Shown: positions 1 to 10,316, numbered from the stretch's first letter. The stretch: DNA of 64,000 nt from Amycolatopsis cihanbeyliensis (GCF_006715045.1 NZ_VFML01000001.1:124001-188000), one strand, 5' to 3'. Notes: a model not told the origin generated them from the sequence alone. Program-made: numbers and translations.

Positions 1-3000
1 CTGCTGGACAACGCCGAGGCAGGCACCGCGCCCCGCCTGACCCACTGGACCTCCAGCGGGGAGTCGCTGCCCGAGTCGCTGGCCCGGCTCTTCCGGGAAC
101 GCCTGCCCGGCCGGACGCTGCTCAACCTGTACGGCCAGTCCGAGGTCGCCGCCGACTCCCTCGCCTGCGACGCGAGCGACACCCAGGCGACACCGACCGT
201 GCCGATCGGCGGGCCCATCGACAACATCCGGATCCTGGTGCTGGACAAACACCTCCAACCCGCCCCGGTCAACGTGCCCGGGGAGCTGTACGTCGGCGGC
301 GCCGGGCTCGCCCTCGGCTACGTCAACCGCCCCGGGCTCACCGCCGAACGATTCGTGGCCGACCCGACCGGATCCGGTGCGAGGCTCTACCGCACCGGGG
401 ACCTGGTGCGGTGGTTGCCCGGCGGGCGGATCGAGTTCGTCGGGCGGGTGGACAACCAGGTGAAGGTGCGTGGGTTCCGGATCGAGCTCGGCGAGATCGA
501 GCTCGCGCTGGCCCGCCACCCGGCCGTCCGCGAGACCGCGGTCCTCGTCGAGGAGACACCCGCCGGGGACCGGCGCCTGATCGGCTACGTCGTGCTCGAC
601 GATGCCGAGATCGACGTGGTGCGCACCTGGCTGCTCACCCGGCTGCCCGGCTACCTCGTGCCATCCGTGCTCGTGCCCGTCGACCAGCTTCCGTTGACCC
701 CCAACGGGAAGCTCGACCGGTCCGCGCTGCCGGCCGCCACACCGCCGGCCTCGGCCGAGTACGCGGCACCGCGGGGTGCGGTGGAGGAACTGCTCGCCGG
801 GATCTGGGCCGAGGTGCTCGACGTGCCGGGGGTGGGCGCGCACGACGACTTCTTCGCCCTCGGCGGCCATTCGCTGATCGCCACCCAGGTCATCTCCCGC
901 GTCCGGCAGGACCTCAGGGTCGAGGTGCCGCTACGGCGGCTGTTCGCCGCCCCGACCGTCGCCGCCTTCGCCCGTGTGGTCGACGAGCTACGGACCGGCG
1001 GGGCGGGTCCGCTGCTGCCCGAGATCACGCGGGCCGACCGGTCCGGCCCGCTGCCGGTGTCCTTCGCGCAGCAGCGACTGTGGTTCCTGGACCAGCTCGC
1101 CCCCGGTGCCGCGACCTACAACGTGCCCGGCGCCGCACGCATCCGCGGTCCGGTGGACGTGGACGTGCTGCGCGCGGTACTGCGCGAGCTCAGCAGGCGG
1201 CACGAGGCCCTGCGCGCCGGGTTCACCCGCACCGAGGACGGCCCGGTTCTGCGCCTCGACCCCGGAGCCACGATCGAGCTGGACGTGCTGGACGCGGCCG
1301 GGGAGGGTGAGCTCGGCGAGATCATCGGCCGCGCCGCCCGTGCCCCGTTCGATCTTGCTGGTGGTCCGTTGGCTCGTGCGGTGTTGGTGCGGTTGGGTGC
1401 GCGGGAGCATGTGTTGGTGTTGACGATGCATCACATTGTGTCCGATGGGTGGTCGTTGGGTGTGTTGATGCGGGAGACGACCGTGTTGTATGAGGCGTTC
1501 CTTCGTGGTGCGGAGTCTCCGTTGCCGGAGTTGCCGGTGCAGTACGTGGATTATGCGGCGTGGCAGCGGGAGTGGTTGTCCGGTGAGGTGCTTGCCGACC
1601 AGGTGGCGTACTGGCGTAAGCAGCTCGACGGTGCCCCGCCGGCGCTGGAACTGCCCACCGACCGGCCCCGCCCCACCGTCCGGCGTGGACGCGGCGGGCG
1701 GTGCGAGGTTTCGTTGCCCGCGGATCTTGTTGCGGGAGTGCGTGGGCTGGTTCGTGACCGTGGTGCGACGTTGTTCATGGGGTTGTTGGCGGGTTTTCAG
1801 GCTGTGCTGGGTCGGTTCGCCGGTCAGGATGATGTGCTGGTGGGTTCTCCGGTGGCGGGTCGGTCGCGGACGGAGCTGGAAGGTCTGATCGGGTTCTTCG
1901 TCAACACCCTTGTGCTGCGTACGCAGTTGACTCCGGGGGAGGGGTTCGACGGGTTGCTGGGCCGGGTACGGGAGACCACGCTGGATGCCTTCGCCCGGCA
2001 GGATGTGCCGTTCGAGCGGTTGGTCGACGTCCTCGCACCACCCCGCGACCTGGGGCGCACGCCGCTGTTCCAGGTGATGTTCATCCTGCAGAACGCACCC
2101 GGCTCCAACCTGCGACTGGCCGATACCGAACTCGAACCGTTCGATGTGGACACTGGAACCGCCAAGTTCGACCTCACCCTGTCCCTCACCGAGCGGGGCG
2201 AGGGAGTCGAGGGCTACCTCGAGTACGACACCGACCTGTTCGAACCCGAGACCGCGGGGCGGCTGGTCACCGCGTTGCACACCCTGCTGGGCGCCGCGGT
2301 CGCCGATCCGGACCGCCCGGTCGGCGAGCTGCCGCTGCTCACCGAGGCCGAACGGGGCGCCGAACTCGACCGTGCCGCGGGACCGCGCATCGACATACCC
2401 GCCCCCGGGGTGCACGAACTGTTCGCCCGGCAGGCCGCCCGCACCCCGGACGCGATCGCCCTCGCCGGCAACGGACTCCGACTCACCTACCGGGAGCTCC
2501 ACGAGCGCGCGGGGAACCTCGCCGCGTACCTGCGTAGCCTGGACCTGCCCGCCGAGTCGGTGATCGCGGTGTGCCAGCCGCGTTCCGCCTCCGCCGTGGT
2601 GTCGATGCTCGCCGTGTTGAAGGCAGGGGGAGCGTACCTGCCGGTCGACCTCTCCGCGCCGGCCGAACGGCTCGCCTTCATCCTGCGCGACGCCGGGGCC
2701 CGGGTGCTGCTCACCGATCGCGCCAGCCGTGCCCTGCTGCCCGCGGACCCCGCGCCGACCGTCGTGGTCGACGACATCCCCGGCATCCCCGGCATCCCCG
2801 ACATCCCTGGCACCGCGACGGAACCCGCGTCCGAGCCGGTGACGGCGGACCGGCTGGCCTATGTCATGTACACCTCCGGTTCCACCGGCCGCCCGAAGGG
2901 CGTCTCGGTGCCGCACCGCGGAGTCACCCGGCTCGCGCTGGCCGGAAGCCACGCGCGGATCGGGCCCGAGGACACCCTGCTGCACCTCGCGCCGCCGTTC

Positions 3001-6000
3001 TTCGACGCCGCGACCTTCGAGCTCTGGTCCGGGCTGCTGCGCGGCGCGAAGGTGGTCGTCGCCGACCCCGACCCGTTGTCTCTCAACGACATCGCCGGTG
3101 CCATCAGGACACACCAGGTCACCACGCTGTGGTTGACGGCGCCGCTGTTCCACCAGATGGTCGAACACCATCTCGACGCGCTCGCCGGGCTTCGCACCCT
3201 GCTCGCCGGTGGCGACGTGCTCGCCCCGGAACGTGTCCGCACGATGCGTGAGCGACTCCCGCACGTCCGCCTTGTCAACGGATACGGACCCACCGAGAAC
3301 ACCACGTTCACCACGACGGAGACCGTCGACCGCCTCCGGCCCGGCTGCCCGGTGCCGATCGGGTTCCCCATCGACAACACCAGGGTGCTGCTGCTGGACG
3401 CCAACCAGCAGCCGGTACCGGTCGGCGTGGTGGGCGAGCTGTACACCGGCGGCGACGGCCTCGCGCGCGGCTATGTGGGCCGCCCCGACCTCACCGCCGA
3501 CCGGTTCGTGCCCGACCCGTTCACCTCTCTCGGTGCGCGGCTCTACCGCACCGGTGACCTCGGGCGCCGGCTCGCCGACGGGCGGATCGAGTTCGCCGGG
3601 CGTGCCGACAACCAGGTGAAGGTCCGCGGTTTCCGCATCGAACTCGGCGAGATCGAGTCCGTGCTCGCCCGGCACCCGCAGGTTCGGGACGCGGCTGTGG
3701 TGGTGCACGAGACCGACGCGCGAGACCGGCGACTGGTCGCCTACGTACTCGCCGAGGACAGCGTGCTGCCAGGACTGCGGGACTGGGCCGAGCGCAAGCT
3801 ACCCGGTTACATGGTCCCCTCGGCGATGCGGGCGTTGCCCGAGTTCCCGATGACCTCGAGTCAGAAGGTCGACCGGCGCGCCCTGCCCGAGGTGACGATG
3901 GAGATCACCGAACAGTACGTGCCACCGGCCTCCCCGCTGGAGGAGTTGATCGCCGGGATCTGGGCGTCGGTGCTGGAGCTGCCCCGGGTCGGGGCGCGGG
4001 ACGACTTCTTCGCCGCGGGCGGCAACTCCCTCGCCGCGACCCAGGTGATCGCCAGGGTCCGCCGCATGCTCGACGTCGAGGTGCCGCTGCGGCGGTTGTT
4101 CGGCGCGCCGACCGTCACGGCCTTCGCGCGGGTGGTCGCCGAGCTCCGCGCCAGCGGCGAGTCACTGTCCATCCCGGAGATCACCCGGACCGACCGGACC
4201 GTGCCACCGCCCGCGTCCTTCGCCCAGCAGCGCCTGTGGTTCCTGGATCGGCTCGCTCCCGGTGCCGCGACCTACAACGTGCCCGGTGTGGTCCGGATCC
4301 GCGGTCCGCTCGATGTTCCGGTCCTGCGACGAGTGTTCGACGAGATCGCCAGGCGGCACGAGAGCCTGCGCACCAGCTTCGCCGACCATGGTGCCGGCCC
4401 GGTTCAGGTCATCGCCCCCGACGGCCGGCTGCCGCTGGAGTACCGGTCGCACACCGGCGACCTGACCGAGCTGCTCGACGAGCTGATCCGTGCCCCGTTC
4501 GATCTTGCTGGTGGTCTGTTGGCTCGTGCGGTGTTGGTGCGGTTGGGTGCGCGGGAGCATGTGTTGGTGTTGACGATGCATCACATTGTGTCCGATGGGT
4601 GGTCGTTGGGTGTGTTGATGCGGGAGACGACCGTGTTGTATGAGGCGTTCCTTCGTGGTGCGGAGTCTCCGTTGCCGGAGTTGCCGGTGCAGTACGTGGA
4701 TTATGCGGCGTGGCAGCGGGAGTGGTTGTCCGGTGAGGTGCTTGCCGACCAGGTGGCGTACTGGCGTAAGCAGCTCGACGGTGCCCCGCCGGCGCTGGAA
4801 CTGCCCACCGACCGGCCCCGCCCCACCGTCCGCAGTGGACATGGCGCCCGCGTGCCCGTGACACTGGACGCCGGGCTGGTCGAGGACATGCGCGCACTGG
4901 CCCAGCGCTACGGCGCGACCCTGTACATGGCCCTGCTCGCCGGTTTCCAGACCGTGCTCGGTCGTTACGCCGGGCAGGACGACGTGCTGGTCGGTTCCCC
5001 GGTTGCCGGGCGCGGCCGAGCCGAGCTGGAAGGCCTGATCGGGTTCTTCGTCAACACCCTTGTGCTGCGCACGAAACTTCAGCAGGACACGGGCTTCGCG
5101 GCGCTGCTCGACCAGGTCCGCGAGACCACGCTGAACGGCTTCGCCCGGCAGGATGTGCCGTTCGAGCGGTTGGTGGAGGTCCTCGCACCACCCCGCGACC
5201 TGGGGCGTACGCCGCTGTTCCAGGTGATGTTCGTCCTGCAGAACGCCCCCGGCGGCACATTGCGGCTCGGCGAGGCGGAGCTGGAGGCCGTCGAGTCGGA
5301 CACCGGCACCGCCAAGTTCGACCTCACGCTGTCGCTCACCGAGACCGAGCGCGGAGCCGAGGGCTACCTGGAGTTCAGCACCGACCTGTTCGAACCGGCG
5401 ACCGCCCTGCGCCTCACCGACTCGCTGCGTACCCTGCTCACCGCCGCGGTCGCCGACCCGGAACGCCCGGTCGGCGAGCTGCCCCTGCTGCCCGGAGTGG
5501 AACGCGAACACCTGCTGGCGATGGACAACCACACCACAGCCGAGGTGCCGGAGCTGCCGCTGCATCGGCTTTTCGAGCGCCAGGTCCGCCGTACCCCCGA
5601 TGCCGATGCCGTGATCGGCCCCGAGGACCGGCTCAGCTACCTGGACCTGAACCGGCAGGCCAACCGCCTCGCCCGCAGGCTACGCGACCTCGGGGCCGCC
5701 CCGGAACGGGTCGTCGGCCTGCTCGCCGAACCCGGCCCGCGGCTCGCGCTCGGCCTGCTCGCGATCCTCAAGTCCGGCGCCGCCTACCTGCCCCTCGACC
5801 CCAGGCTGCCCGCCGAACGCGCCACCCACCTGCTGCACGCGAGCTCGGCACTGGCCGTCCTCACCGGTTCCGGACTGTCCACAGCGGGCAGCGGGGTACC
5901 GGAGCTGCGGCTGGACGACGGCTGGGACGAGTCCGCGGACCTGGACCCGGACGACCTGCCACCCCTCGCGCTGCCGGCCAACACCGCGTACACGATCTAC

Positions 6001-8085
6001 ACCTCCGGTTCCACCGGGCTGCCGAAGGGCGTGCAGGTCGAACACCGGCAGGTCGTGAACTACCTGGCCGCGATCACGCAACGCTTCGAGCTGACCCCGG
6101 GCCTGCACTACGCCATGGTGCAACCCCTGTCGGTGGACGCCTGCCTCTCCGTGGTGGTGCCCGCGTTGTTCGGCGGTGGCACGCTGCACACCCTGCCGTA
6201 CGCCGCGGCCACCGACCCGGAAGCCGTTCGCACCCATTTCCGCCGGCACCACATCGACGTCCTCAAGATCGCGCCCTCCCACCTGGCCGCGCTGCTGACC
6301 GCCGTACCCAGCCGGGATCTGCTGCCGCACAAGGTGCTTGCCCTTGGTGGCGAGGGTTCCGCGTGGGACTGGCTACGCACCCGGGTGGCGCCGCTCGCGC
6401 CCGAGCACACCGTGCACATCCACTACGGACCCACCGAGACCACCGTCGGTGTCCTGACCGGCCGGGTGGACATGTCCGAACCGGTGCGTGGTCCACTGGC
6501 GCCGCTCGGCCGCCCGTTGCCGAACACCAGGGCGTACCTGCTCGACGCGAGGCTGGAGCCGGTCCCGGTGGGCACGGTCGGGGAGCTGTACGTGGCCGGT
6601 GCGGGTGTCGCCAGGGGATACCTGGGCCGGCCGGGGCAGACGGCGGCGGTGTTCATGGCCGATCCGTACGCGCCGCGGCCGGGAAGCCGGATGTACCGGA
6701 CCGGGGACCTGGCCCGGCGGTTGCCGGACGGGCGGTACGAGTTCCTCGGCAGGGCGGACAACCAGGTGAAGGTCCGTGGCTTCCGGATCGAACCCGCCGA
6801 GGTCGACATCGCGATGGAGACCCATCCGGCGGTGCGCCGGGTGGCCACCGTGACCCGTCCCGGCCCTGATGGCACTCGGCAACTGGCGTCGTACGTGGTC
6901 CCGGCCGAGGGCGGCACAGCCGACCAGCCGCCGGAGTCCGCGACTCTGCGCCGGTATCTCCGCGGCCTGCTTCCGGAGTACATGATCCCTACCACTGTCA
7001 CCTTCCTCTCCGCGTTACCGGTGACCGCCCAGGGCAAGCTCGACCACGCGGCACTGCCCGCGCCCACCCAGCCCGGCACCGAGGCCCATCGCCCGCCGGG
7101 GACGCCCCTCGAGGTCCAGCTCGCCGCGATCTGGTCGGACGTTCTCGATATCGCGTCCCCCGGCATCGACGACGACTTCTTCGACCTGGGCGGGCACTCC
7201 CTGCTCGCGGTCCGCCTGATGTCCGCCGTTCGCGACCGGCTCGACTACCCGGTCTCCCTCGACCTCCTGTTCCGCGCCCCTACCATCACGCGGATGGCCG
7301 AGGCCCTCGGCGACACCGACCCGACCGCCGCGCTCGTCGAGCTCAAACCCGGCGCCGGCACCCCGCTGGTGCTGGTGCACCCGGTCGGTGGCGACCTGCT
7401 CGCCTACACCGACCTTGTGCACGCACTCGACGGGCCGGTGCTCGGCCTCCGCGCGCCGGATGACGGCCCCGCGGACCTCACCGCGATCGCCGAGCGGTAC
7501 GCCACCGAGCTTCGCTCCGCGCAACCGGAGGGGCCGTACCGGCTCGCCGGGTGGTCCACCGGCGGCCTGCTGGCCTTCGAACTGGCCCGCGTGCTGGGCG
7601 AGGACGAGATCGAGCTGCTGGCCCTGCTGGACACCCACCTGCCGGCGGGCGACCGGCCGGTGATCGCGGAGCGGGACGACGCTCCGATGGTGGTCCGGTT
7701 CGCCGCGGACGTCGGTCGCGCGCTGGGCCACACCACGGGACAGGCCGAGTTCGCCGCGCTCGATCCCGCGCAACAGCGGGCGGAACTCGCCGCGGTGCTC
7801 ACCGAGGCCGAGCTGGACCGGCGGCTCGCGACCTACAGCCGCAACGCCACCGCCGTGGACGGTTACCGCATGCGCCGTACCGCGCTGGCGGCGCTGCTGG
7901 TCACCGCTGAGGGCAACACCGATCTCGCCGGGCACTGGCGGCCATGGACCGGCGCGCTGGACGTGCATCCGGTGCCGGGCGATCACTACGGCATTCTCCG
8001 GCGGCCCGGGGTCACGCGGCTGGCGCGGCTGCTGCGGGAACGCCTGGCGCAACCGTCACGACCGGGAGGCACGAGTACCCCATGA
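1..8085 (+). CDS. Multimodular NRPS, 5'-truncated by the window, ending in a thioesterase
   Basis: C-terminal part of a multimodular peptide synthetase. The frame is open from base 1, so the start lies upstream; 2,694 residues are visible. Domains in order by base: end of an adenylation (A) domain (1-730, NGKLDRSAL); carrier (770-1000, GGHSL at 862); condensation (1030-2340, HHIVSDG at 1429); A (2400-3880, YVMYTSGSTGRPKG from 2860); carrier (GGNSL at 4018); condensation (4200-5500, HHIVSDG at 4579); A (5550-7045); carrier (GGHSL at 7189); type I thioesterase (7345-8060, GWSTG with Ser codon 7555, His in GDHYG). Hand alignment to GrsA gives DAFWLGGTFK for the second A domain, close to the known valine code, and DASKAGHVGK for the third, which recalls Asp/Asn codes only weakly. 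The truncated first A domain carries YGQSE where YGPTE is usual. No epimerase domain is visible. The stop overlaps the next start (ATGA). Confidence 0.95.
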   Translation: MLDNAEAGTAPRLTHWTSSGESLPESLARLFRERLPGRTLLNLYGQSEVAADSLACDASDTQATPTVPIGGPIDNIRILVLDKHLQPAPVNVPGELYVGGAGLALGYVNRPGLTAERFVADPTGSGARLYRTGDLVRWLPGGRIEFVGRVDNQVKVRGFRIELGEIELALARHPAVRETAVLVEETPAGDRRLIGYVVLDDAEIDVVRTWLLTRLPGYLVPSVLVPVDQLPLTPNGKLDRSALPAATPPASAEYAAPRGAVEELLAGIWAEVLDVPGVGAHDDFFALGGHSLIATQVISRVRQDLRVEVPLRRLFAAPTVAAFARVVDELRTGGAGPLLPEITRADRSGPLPVSFAQQRLWFLDQLAPGAATYNVPGAARIRGPVDVDVLRAVLRELSRRHEALRAGFTRTEDGPVLRLDPGATIELDVLDAAGEGELGEIIGRAARAPFDLAGGPLARAVLVRLGAREHVLVLTMHHIVSDGWSLGVLMRETTVLYEAFLRGAESPLPELPVQYVDYAAWQREWLSGEVLADQVAYWRKQLDGAPPALELPTDRPRPTVRRGRGGRCEVSLPADLVAGVRGLVRDRGATLFMGLLAGFQAVLGRFAGQDDVLVGSPVAGRSRTELEGLIGFFVNTLVLRTQLTPGEGFDGLLGRVRETTLDAFARQDVPFERLVDVLAPPRDLGRTPLFQVMFILQNAPGSNLRLADTELEPFDVDTGTAKFDLTLSLTERGEGVEGYLEYDTDLFEPETAGRLVTALHTLLGAAVADPDRPVGELPLLTEAERGAELDRAAGPRIDIPAPGVHELFARQAARTPDAIALAGNGLRLTYRELHERAGNLAAYLRSLDLPAESVIAVCQPRSASAVVSMLAVLKAGGAYLPVDLSAPAERLAFILRDAGARVLLTDRASRALLPADPAPTVVVDDIPGIPGIPDIPGTATEPASEPVTADRLAYVMYTSGSTGRPKGVSVPHRGVTRLALAGSHARIGPEDTLLHLAPPFFDAATFELWSGLLRGAKVVVADPDPLSLNDIAGAIRTHQVTTLWLTAPLFHQMVEHHLDALAGLRTLLAGGDVLAPERVRTMRERLPHVRLVNGYGPTENTTFTTTETVDRLRPGCPVPIGFPIDNTRVLLLDANQQPVPVGVVGELYTGGDGLARGYVGRPDLTADRFVPDPFTSLGARLYRTGDLGRRLADGRIEFAGRADNQVKVRGFRIELGEIESVLARHPQVRDAAVVVHETDARDRRLVAYVLAEDSVLPGLRDWAERKLPGYMVPSAMRALPEFPMTSSQKVDRRALPEVTMEITEQYVPPASPLEELIAGIWASVLELPRVGARDDFFAAGGNSLAATQVIARVRRMLDVEVPLRRLFGAPTVTAFARVVAELRASGESLSIPEITRTDRTVPPPASFAQQRLWFLDRLAPGAATYNVPGVVRIRGPLDVPVLRRVFDEIARRHESLRTSFADHGAGPVQVIAPDGRLPLEYRSHTGDLTELLDELIRAPFDLAGGLLARAVLVRLGAREHVLVLTMHHIVSDGWSLGVLMRETTVLYEAFLRGAESPLPELPVQYVDYAAWQREWLSGEVLADQVAYWRKQLDGAPPALELPTDRPRPTVRSGHGARVPVTLDAGLVEDMRALAQRYGATLYMALLAGFQTVLGRYAGQDDVLVGSPVAGRGRAELEGLIGFFVNTLVLRTKLQQDTGFAALLDQVRETTLNGFARQDVPFERLVEVLAPPRDLGRTPLFQVMFVLQNAPGGTLRLGEAELEAVESDTGTAKFDLTLSLTETERGAEGYLEFSTDLFEPATALRLTDSLRTLLTAAVADPERPVGELPLLPGVEREHLLAMDNHTTAEVPELPLHRLFERQVRRTPDADAVIGPEDRLSYLDLNRQANRLARRLRDLGAAPERVVGLLAEPGPRLALGLLAILKSGAAYLPLDPRLPAERATHLLHASSALAVLTGSGLSTAGSGVPELRLDDGWDESADLDPDDLPPLALPANTAYTIYTSGSTGLPKGVQVEHRQVVNYLAAITQRFELTPGLHYAMVQPLSVDACLSVVVPALFGGGTLHTLPYAAATDPEAVRTHFRRHHIDVLKIAPSHLAALLTAVPSRDLLPHKVLALGGEGSAWDWLRTRVAPLAPEHTVHIHYGPTETTVGVLTGRVDMSEPVRGPLAPLGRPLPNTRAYLLDARLEPVPVGTVGELYVAGAGVARGYLGRPGQTAAVFMADPYAPRPGSRMYRTGDLARRLPDGRYEFLGRADNQVKVRGFRIEPAEVDIAMETHPAVRRVATVTRPGPDGTRQLASYVVPAEGGTADQPPESATLRRYLRGLLPEYMIPTTVTFLSALPVTAQGKLDHAALPAPTQPGTEAHRPPGTPLEVQLAAIWSDVLDIASPGIDDDFFDLGGHSLLAVRLMSAVRDRLDYPVSLDLLFRAPTITRMAEALGDTDPTAALVELKPGAGTPLVLVHPVGGDLLAYTDLVHALDGPVLGLRAPDDGPADLTAIAERYATELRSAQPEGPYRLAGWSTGGLLAFELARVLGEDEIELLALLDTHLPAGDRPVIAERDDAPMVVRFAADVGRALGHTTGQAEFAALDPAQQRAELAAVLTEAELDRRLATYSRNATAVDGYRMRRTALAALLVTAEGNTDLAGHWRPWTGALDVHPVPGDHYGILRRPGVTRLARLLRERLAQPSRPGGTSTP
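1338..1682 (+). repeat. Near-identical 345-bp tract, copy 1, in first condensation domain
   Basis: This tract encodes the middle of the first visible condensation domain, including HHIVSDGWS. It matches 4488-4832 at every base I compared except 1366 (c) against 4516 (t). Its codons are T/G-ending (runs of GTG TTG), unlike the C/G-ending flanks, and in this copy the unusual usage continues to about 1880. The spacing of 3150 bp equals 1050 codons, so the reading frame is kept. Confidence 0.9.
4488..4832 (+). repeat. Near-identical 345-bp tract, copy 2, in second condensation domain
   Basis: Second copy of the 1338-1682 tract, with one base difference seen. Identity ends abruptly at 4832, after which this domain returns to normal GC-rich codons while copy 1 keeps its odd codon use. 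That asymmetry suggests copy 1 is the donor of a gene-conversion event. The tract covers the catalytic HHxxxDG and the following solvent-channel region. Confidence 0.9.
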
Positions 8086-9206
8086 AGATTGACAAGTCCG
8101 CCCTGCTCACCGTGCGGGAGTACTTCGACCGGCGGATGTACGCTCTGGTCGACCTGCGCATGTCACTGGAATGCGAGCCGAGCCTGACCGGCTTTCCCCC
8201 GTTCGACTCGCTGCAGCGGGTGGTCGGCCGCCTCGACCCCGCGCCGGAGACGATGTTCCGGCTGTTCCGGCTCGGCGAGACGGTCGACGACGGGGCCTTC
8301 CGCGCGGCGTTTCCCGAACCGGTCGTCGACGCGCTCGTGTGCACGGAGCTGGTGATTCGCACGGGGGACGGCTGGCGGACGCCCGGGCTGCTGCTGGTCC
8401 CGGCTCAGGGCCTGCTGCTGATCGCGGGCACGCCGCCGTCGTACCCGACCGCGGACGGGTTCCCGCGCGCCTGGTTCGACCTGTCCACCAACTTCGTCGC
8501 CGCCACCCTTCCGGGCTCGCTGCGGGGCGCCCGCGTACTGGACGTGTGTTCCGGCACCGGGGTGCAGTCACTGCTGTGCGCCATCCGCGGCGCCGAGTCG
8601 GTGCTCGGTGTCGAACTCGACGAGAGCGGCGTGGTGATCGCCTCGGCCAACGCGGTGCTGAACGGCGTCGCCGACCGTGTCGAGTTCCGGGTATCCGACG
8701 TACTGTCGGCGTTGCATCCGGAGGAGACGTTCGACTTCGTGGTGGCGAACCTGCCCTACGCTCCGGTGATCGGCGGCACCGTCGCGCCGGACAGTGTCAC
8801 CGGCATCGGCAACGCGGTGCTGTGGCCACTGCTCGAGCAACTGCCCGCGCACCTTTCCGAGGCCGCGACCGGCATCCTCGCCACCTGGCGCTCCATCGGC
8901 CACGGCGGCGACAGCTACCAGCTTCGGGCCATCACCGAGAGCCTCGCCGCGGTGGGGGCCGCGGTCACCGCCTACCTCGACCCCGCCTTCGACACCGTCG
9001 ACGGCGTGCTCCGCATGCTGCACAAGGATCTCAGCCGGCGCGACACCCCGGTCGACGTCGATGCCGTCGTCGCGTCGGTCCGGCGGCTGGTCGAACGCGC
9101 CGAGTTGCCCATGGACGGTTTCTACAACCAGCTCATCCACTTCAGCCGGGCCGGTGGCACGGCCCCCGCCGCGGTCTTCGGACTGGCCCGGCCCGGCACG
9201 GCCTGA
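8082..9206 (+). CDS. Class I SAM-dependent methyltransferase-like protein
   Basis: A 374-residue protein whose ATG overlaps the stop of the preceding synthetase by four bases, so the two are probably translationally coupled. The C-terminal two thirds hold a Rossmann SAM-binding core: [11 protein letters not shown] is motif I, an acidic residue follows in GVELDESG, and NLPYAP occupies the place of the (N/D)PPY motif of PrmC/TrmG10-type amino or amide methyltransferases. The first 130 residues form a separate N-terminal domain that I do not recognise. Its position between NRPS and mbtH suggests modification of a precursor or of the released peptide. An N-methyltransfer would suit the NLPY motif, but the substrate cannot be read from the sequence. 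Confidence 0.8.
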   Translation: MKIDKSALLTVREYFDRRMYALVDLRMSLECEPSLTGFPPFDSLQRVVGRLDPAPETMFRLFRLGETVDDGAFRAAFPEPVVDALVCTELVIRTGDGWRTPGLLLVPAQGLLLIAGTPPSYPTADGFPRAWFDLSTNFVAATLPGSLRGARVLDVCSGTGVQSLLCAIRGAESVLGVELDESGVVIASANAVLNGVADRVEFRVSDVLSALHPEETFDFVVANLPYAPVIGGTVAPDSVTGIGNAVLWPLLEQLPAHLSEAATGILATWRSIGHGGDSYQLRAITESLAAVGAAVTAYLDPAFDTVDGVLRMLHKDLSRRDTPVDVDAVVASVRRLVERAELPMDGFYNQLIHFSRAGGTAPAAVFGLARPGTA

Positions 9207-9220
9207 CGGAGGAACCAGCG

Positions 9221-9445
9221 ATGACCAGTGACAGCGCCGAGGAGATCGACTACCGCGTGGTGGTCAACGACGAGGAGCAGTACTCGATCTGGCCCGCGGG
9301 CAGGGAGATCCCCGCCGGATGGCGTGCCACCGGGGCGGCAGGCACCCGCGAGGAGTGCCTGGCGCACATCAAGGAGGTCTGGACGGACATGCGCCCGCGC
9401 AGCCTGCGCGAGGCCATGAACTCCGCCGGGCACCAGGGAGACTGA
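9221..9445 (+). CDS. MbtH-like NRPS accessory protein
   Basis: A 74-residue MbtH-family protein. MbtH proteins bind adenylation domains and are often needed for their solubility and activity. The diagnostic features are [17 protein letters not shown], the ECLAHI segment and the terminal VWTDMRPRS. The start is fixed by a ggagg ribosome site at 9208-9213. It lies 14 bp after the methyltransferase gene and 4 bp before the hydrolase gene, so it belongs to the same operon and most likely serves the synthetase at 1-8085. A second mbtH-like gene at 37950 serves the other cluster. Confidence 0.95.
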   Translation: MTSDSAEEIDYRVVVNDEEQYSIWPAGREIPAGWRATGAAGTREECLAHIKEVWTDMRPRSLREAMNSAGHQGD

Positions 9446-9449
9446 CCCG

Positions 9450-10316
9450 ATGTACATACAGCTGGGGGATGTCCGCCTGTTCTTCGATGTCGAAGGTGCC
9501 GTGCTGGCCCCGGACGGGCCGGTGCACCGCGAGCGGCCCACGGTGCTGTGCCTGCACGGCGGCCCCGGCCTCGACCACTCCACGCTGCGCCCGGGTTTCT
9601 CCGAGCTCGCCGAGCACGCTCAGGTGATCTACCTCGACCAGCGAGGGCACGGCCGTAGCGACCGCGGTGACCCGACCCGCTGGACCCTGGCCCGGTGGGC
9701 CGCCGACGTGCACGAGTTCTGCCAGGCCCTCGGCATCGTGCGGCCGATCGTCCTCGGTACGTCCTTCGGCGGCTACGTCGCCATGGAGTACGCCATTCGT
9801 TATCCCAGCCACCCCGCGAAGATCGTGCTGATCAGCACCTCGCCCCGGGGAACCGGGAACCCCGAACGCCGTGAACGGGTCTTCGACGCCTTCGCCCGCC
9901 GGGGAGGCGCGGCCGCGAGCGAGGTCGCCCGGCGCGCCTTCGACGAGCGAACCCCCGCCGCGTTCGCCGAGTACGTCCGGGTCTGCGGCCCGCTCTACAC
10001 CAGCCGCCCACCGGATCCCGACGGGGCCAAGCGGGTGATCGCCAACAACGAGATCCTGCCTCGCTTCGAGGCACCGGGGGCGGAGGGCGTCACGTTCGAC
10101 CAGACGTCGCGACTCCCGCGGGTCCGCTGCCCGGTGCTCATCGTCGGCGGCAGCGAGGACCCCATCACGCCGATCGCCGAGCAGCAGCTCATCGCCGGCT
10201 CGCTGCCCGCGGGTCAGGTCGACCTTGTCGAGATCCCGGACTGCGGCCACGGTGTGCTCAGGGACGCCCCGCAGCGCCTGCTGGAGCTTGTCGCGGAATT
10301 CGTGGTGGCCACATGA
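9450..10316 (+). CDS. Alpha/beta hydrolase (proline iminopeptidase-like)
   Basis: A 288-residue alpha/beta-hydrolase. LHGGPGLDHS is the oxyanion-hole region typical of proline iminopeptidase relatives. GTSFGG carries the nucleophile Ser105, the acid is probably the Asp in GSEDPIT, and the His is in DCGHG near the end. No signal peptide is visible, so it should be cytoplasmic. In this operon it could act as an editing type II thioesterase, as an aminopeptidase that activates or trims the peptide, or as a self-protection hydrolase. The HGGPG motif favours a peptidase-like role over the GHSMG type II thioesterases, but the substrate is unknown. Confidence 0.85.
   Translation: MYIQLGDVRLFFDVEGAVLAPDGPVHRERPTVLCLHGGPGLDHSTLRPGFSELAEHAQVIYLDQRGHGRSDRGDPTRWTLARWAADVHEFCQALGIVRPIVLGTSFGGYVAMEYAIRYPSHPAKIVLISTSPRGTGNPERRERVFDAFARRGGAAASEVARRAFDERTPAAFAEYVRVCGPLYTSRPPDPDGAKRVIANNEILPRFEAPGAEGVTFDQTSRLPRVRCPVLIVGGSEDPITPIAEQQLIAGSLPAGQVDLVEIPDCGHGVLRDAPQRLLELVAEFVVAT

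Noticed and set aside
988..3708. A very long open frame on the minus strand inside the first NRPS gene
   Set aside because: It is a shadow of the strong GC-rich codon bias of the plus-strand NRPS. Its translation is rich in Arg, His, Gln and Gly and shows no domain motif. The same holds for a similar frame at 39080-42652.
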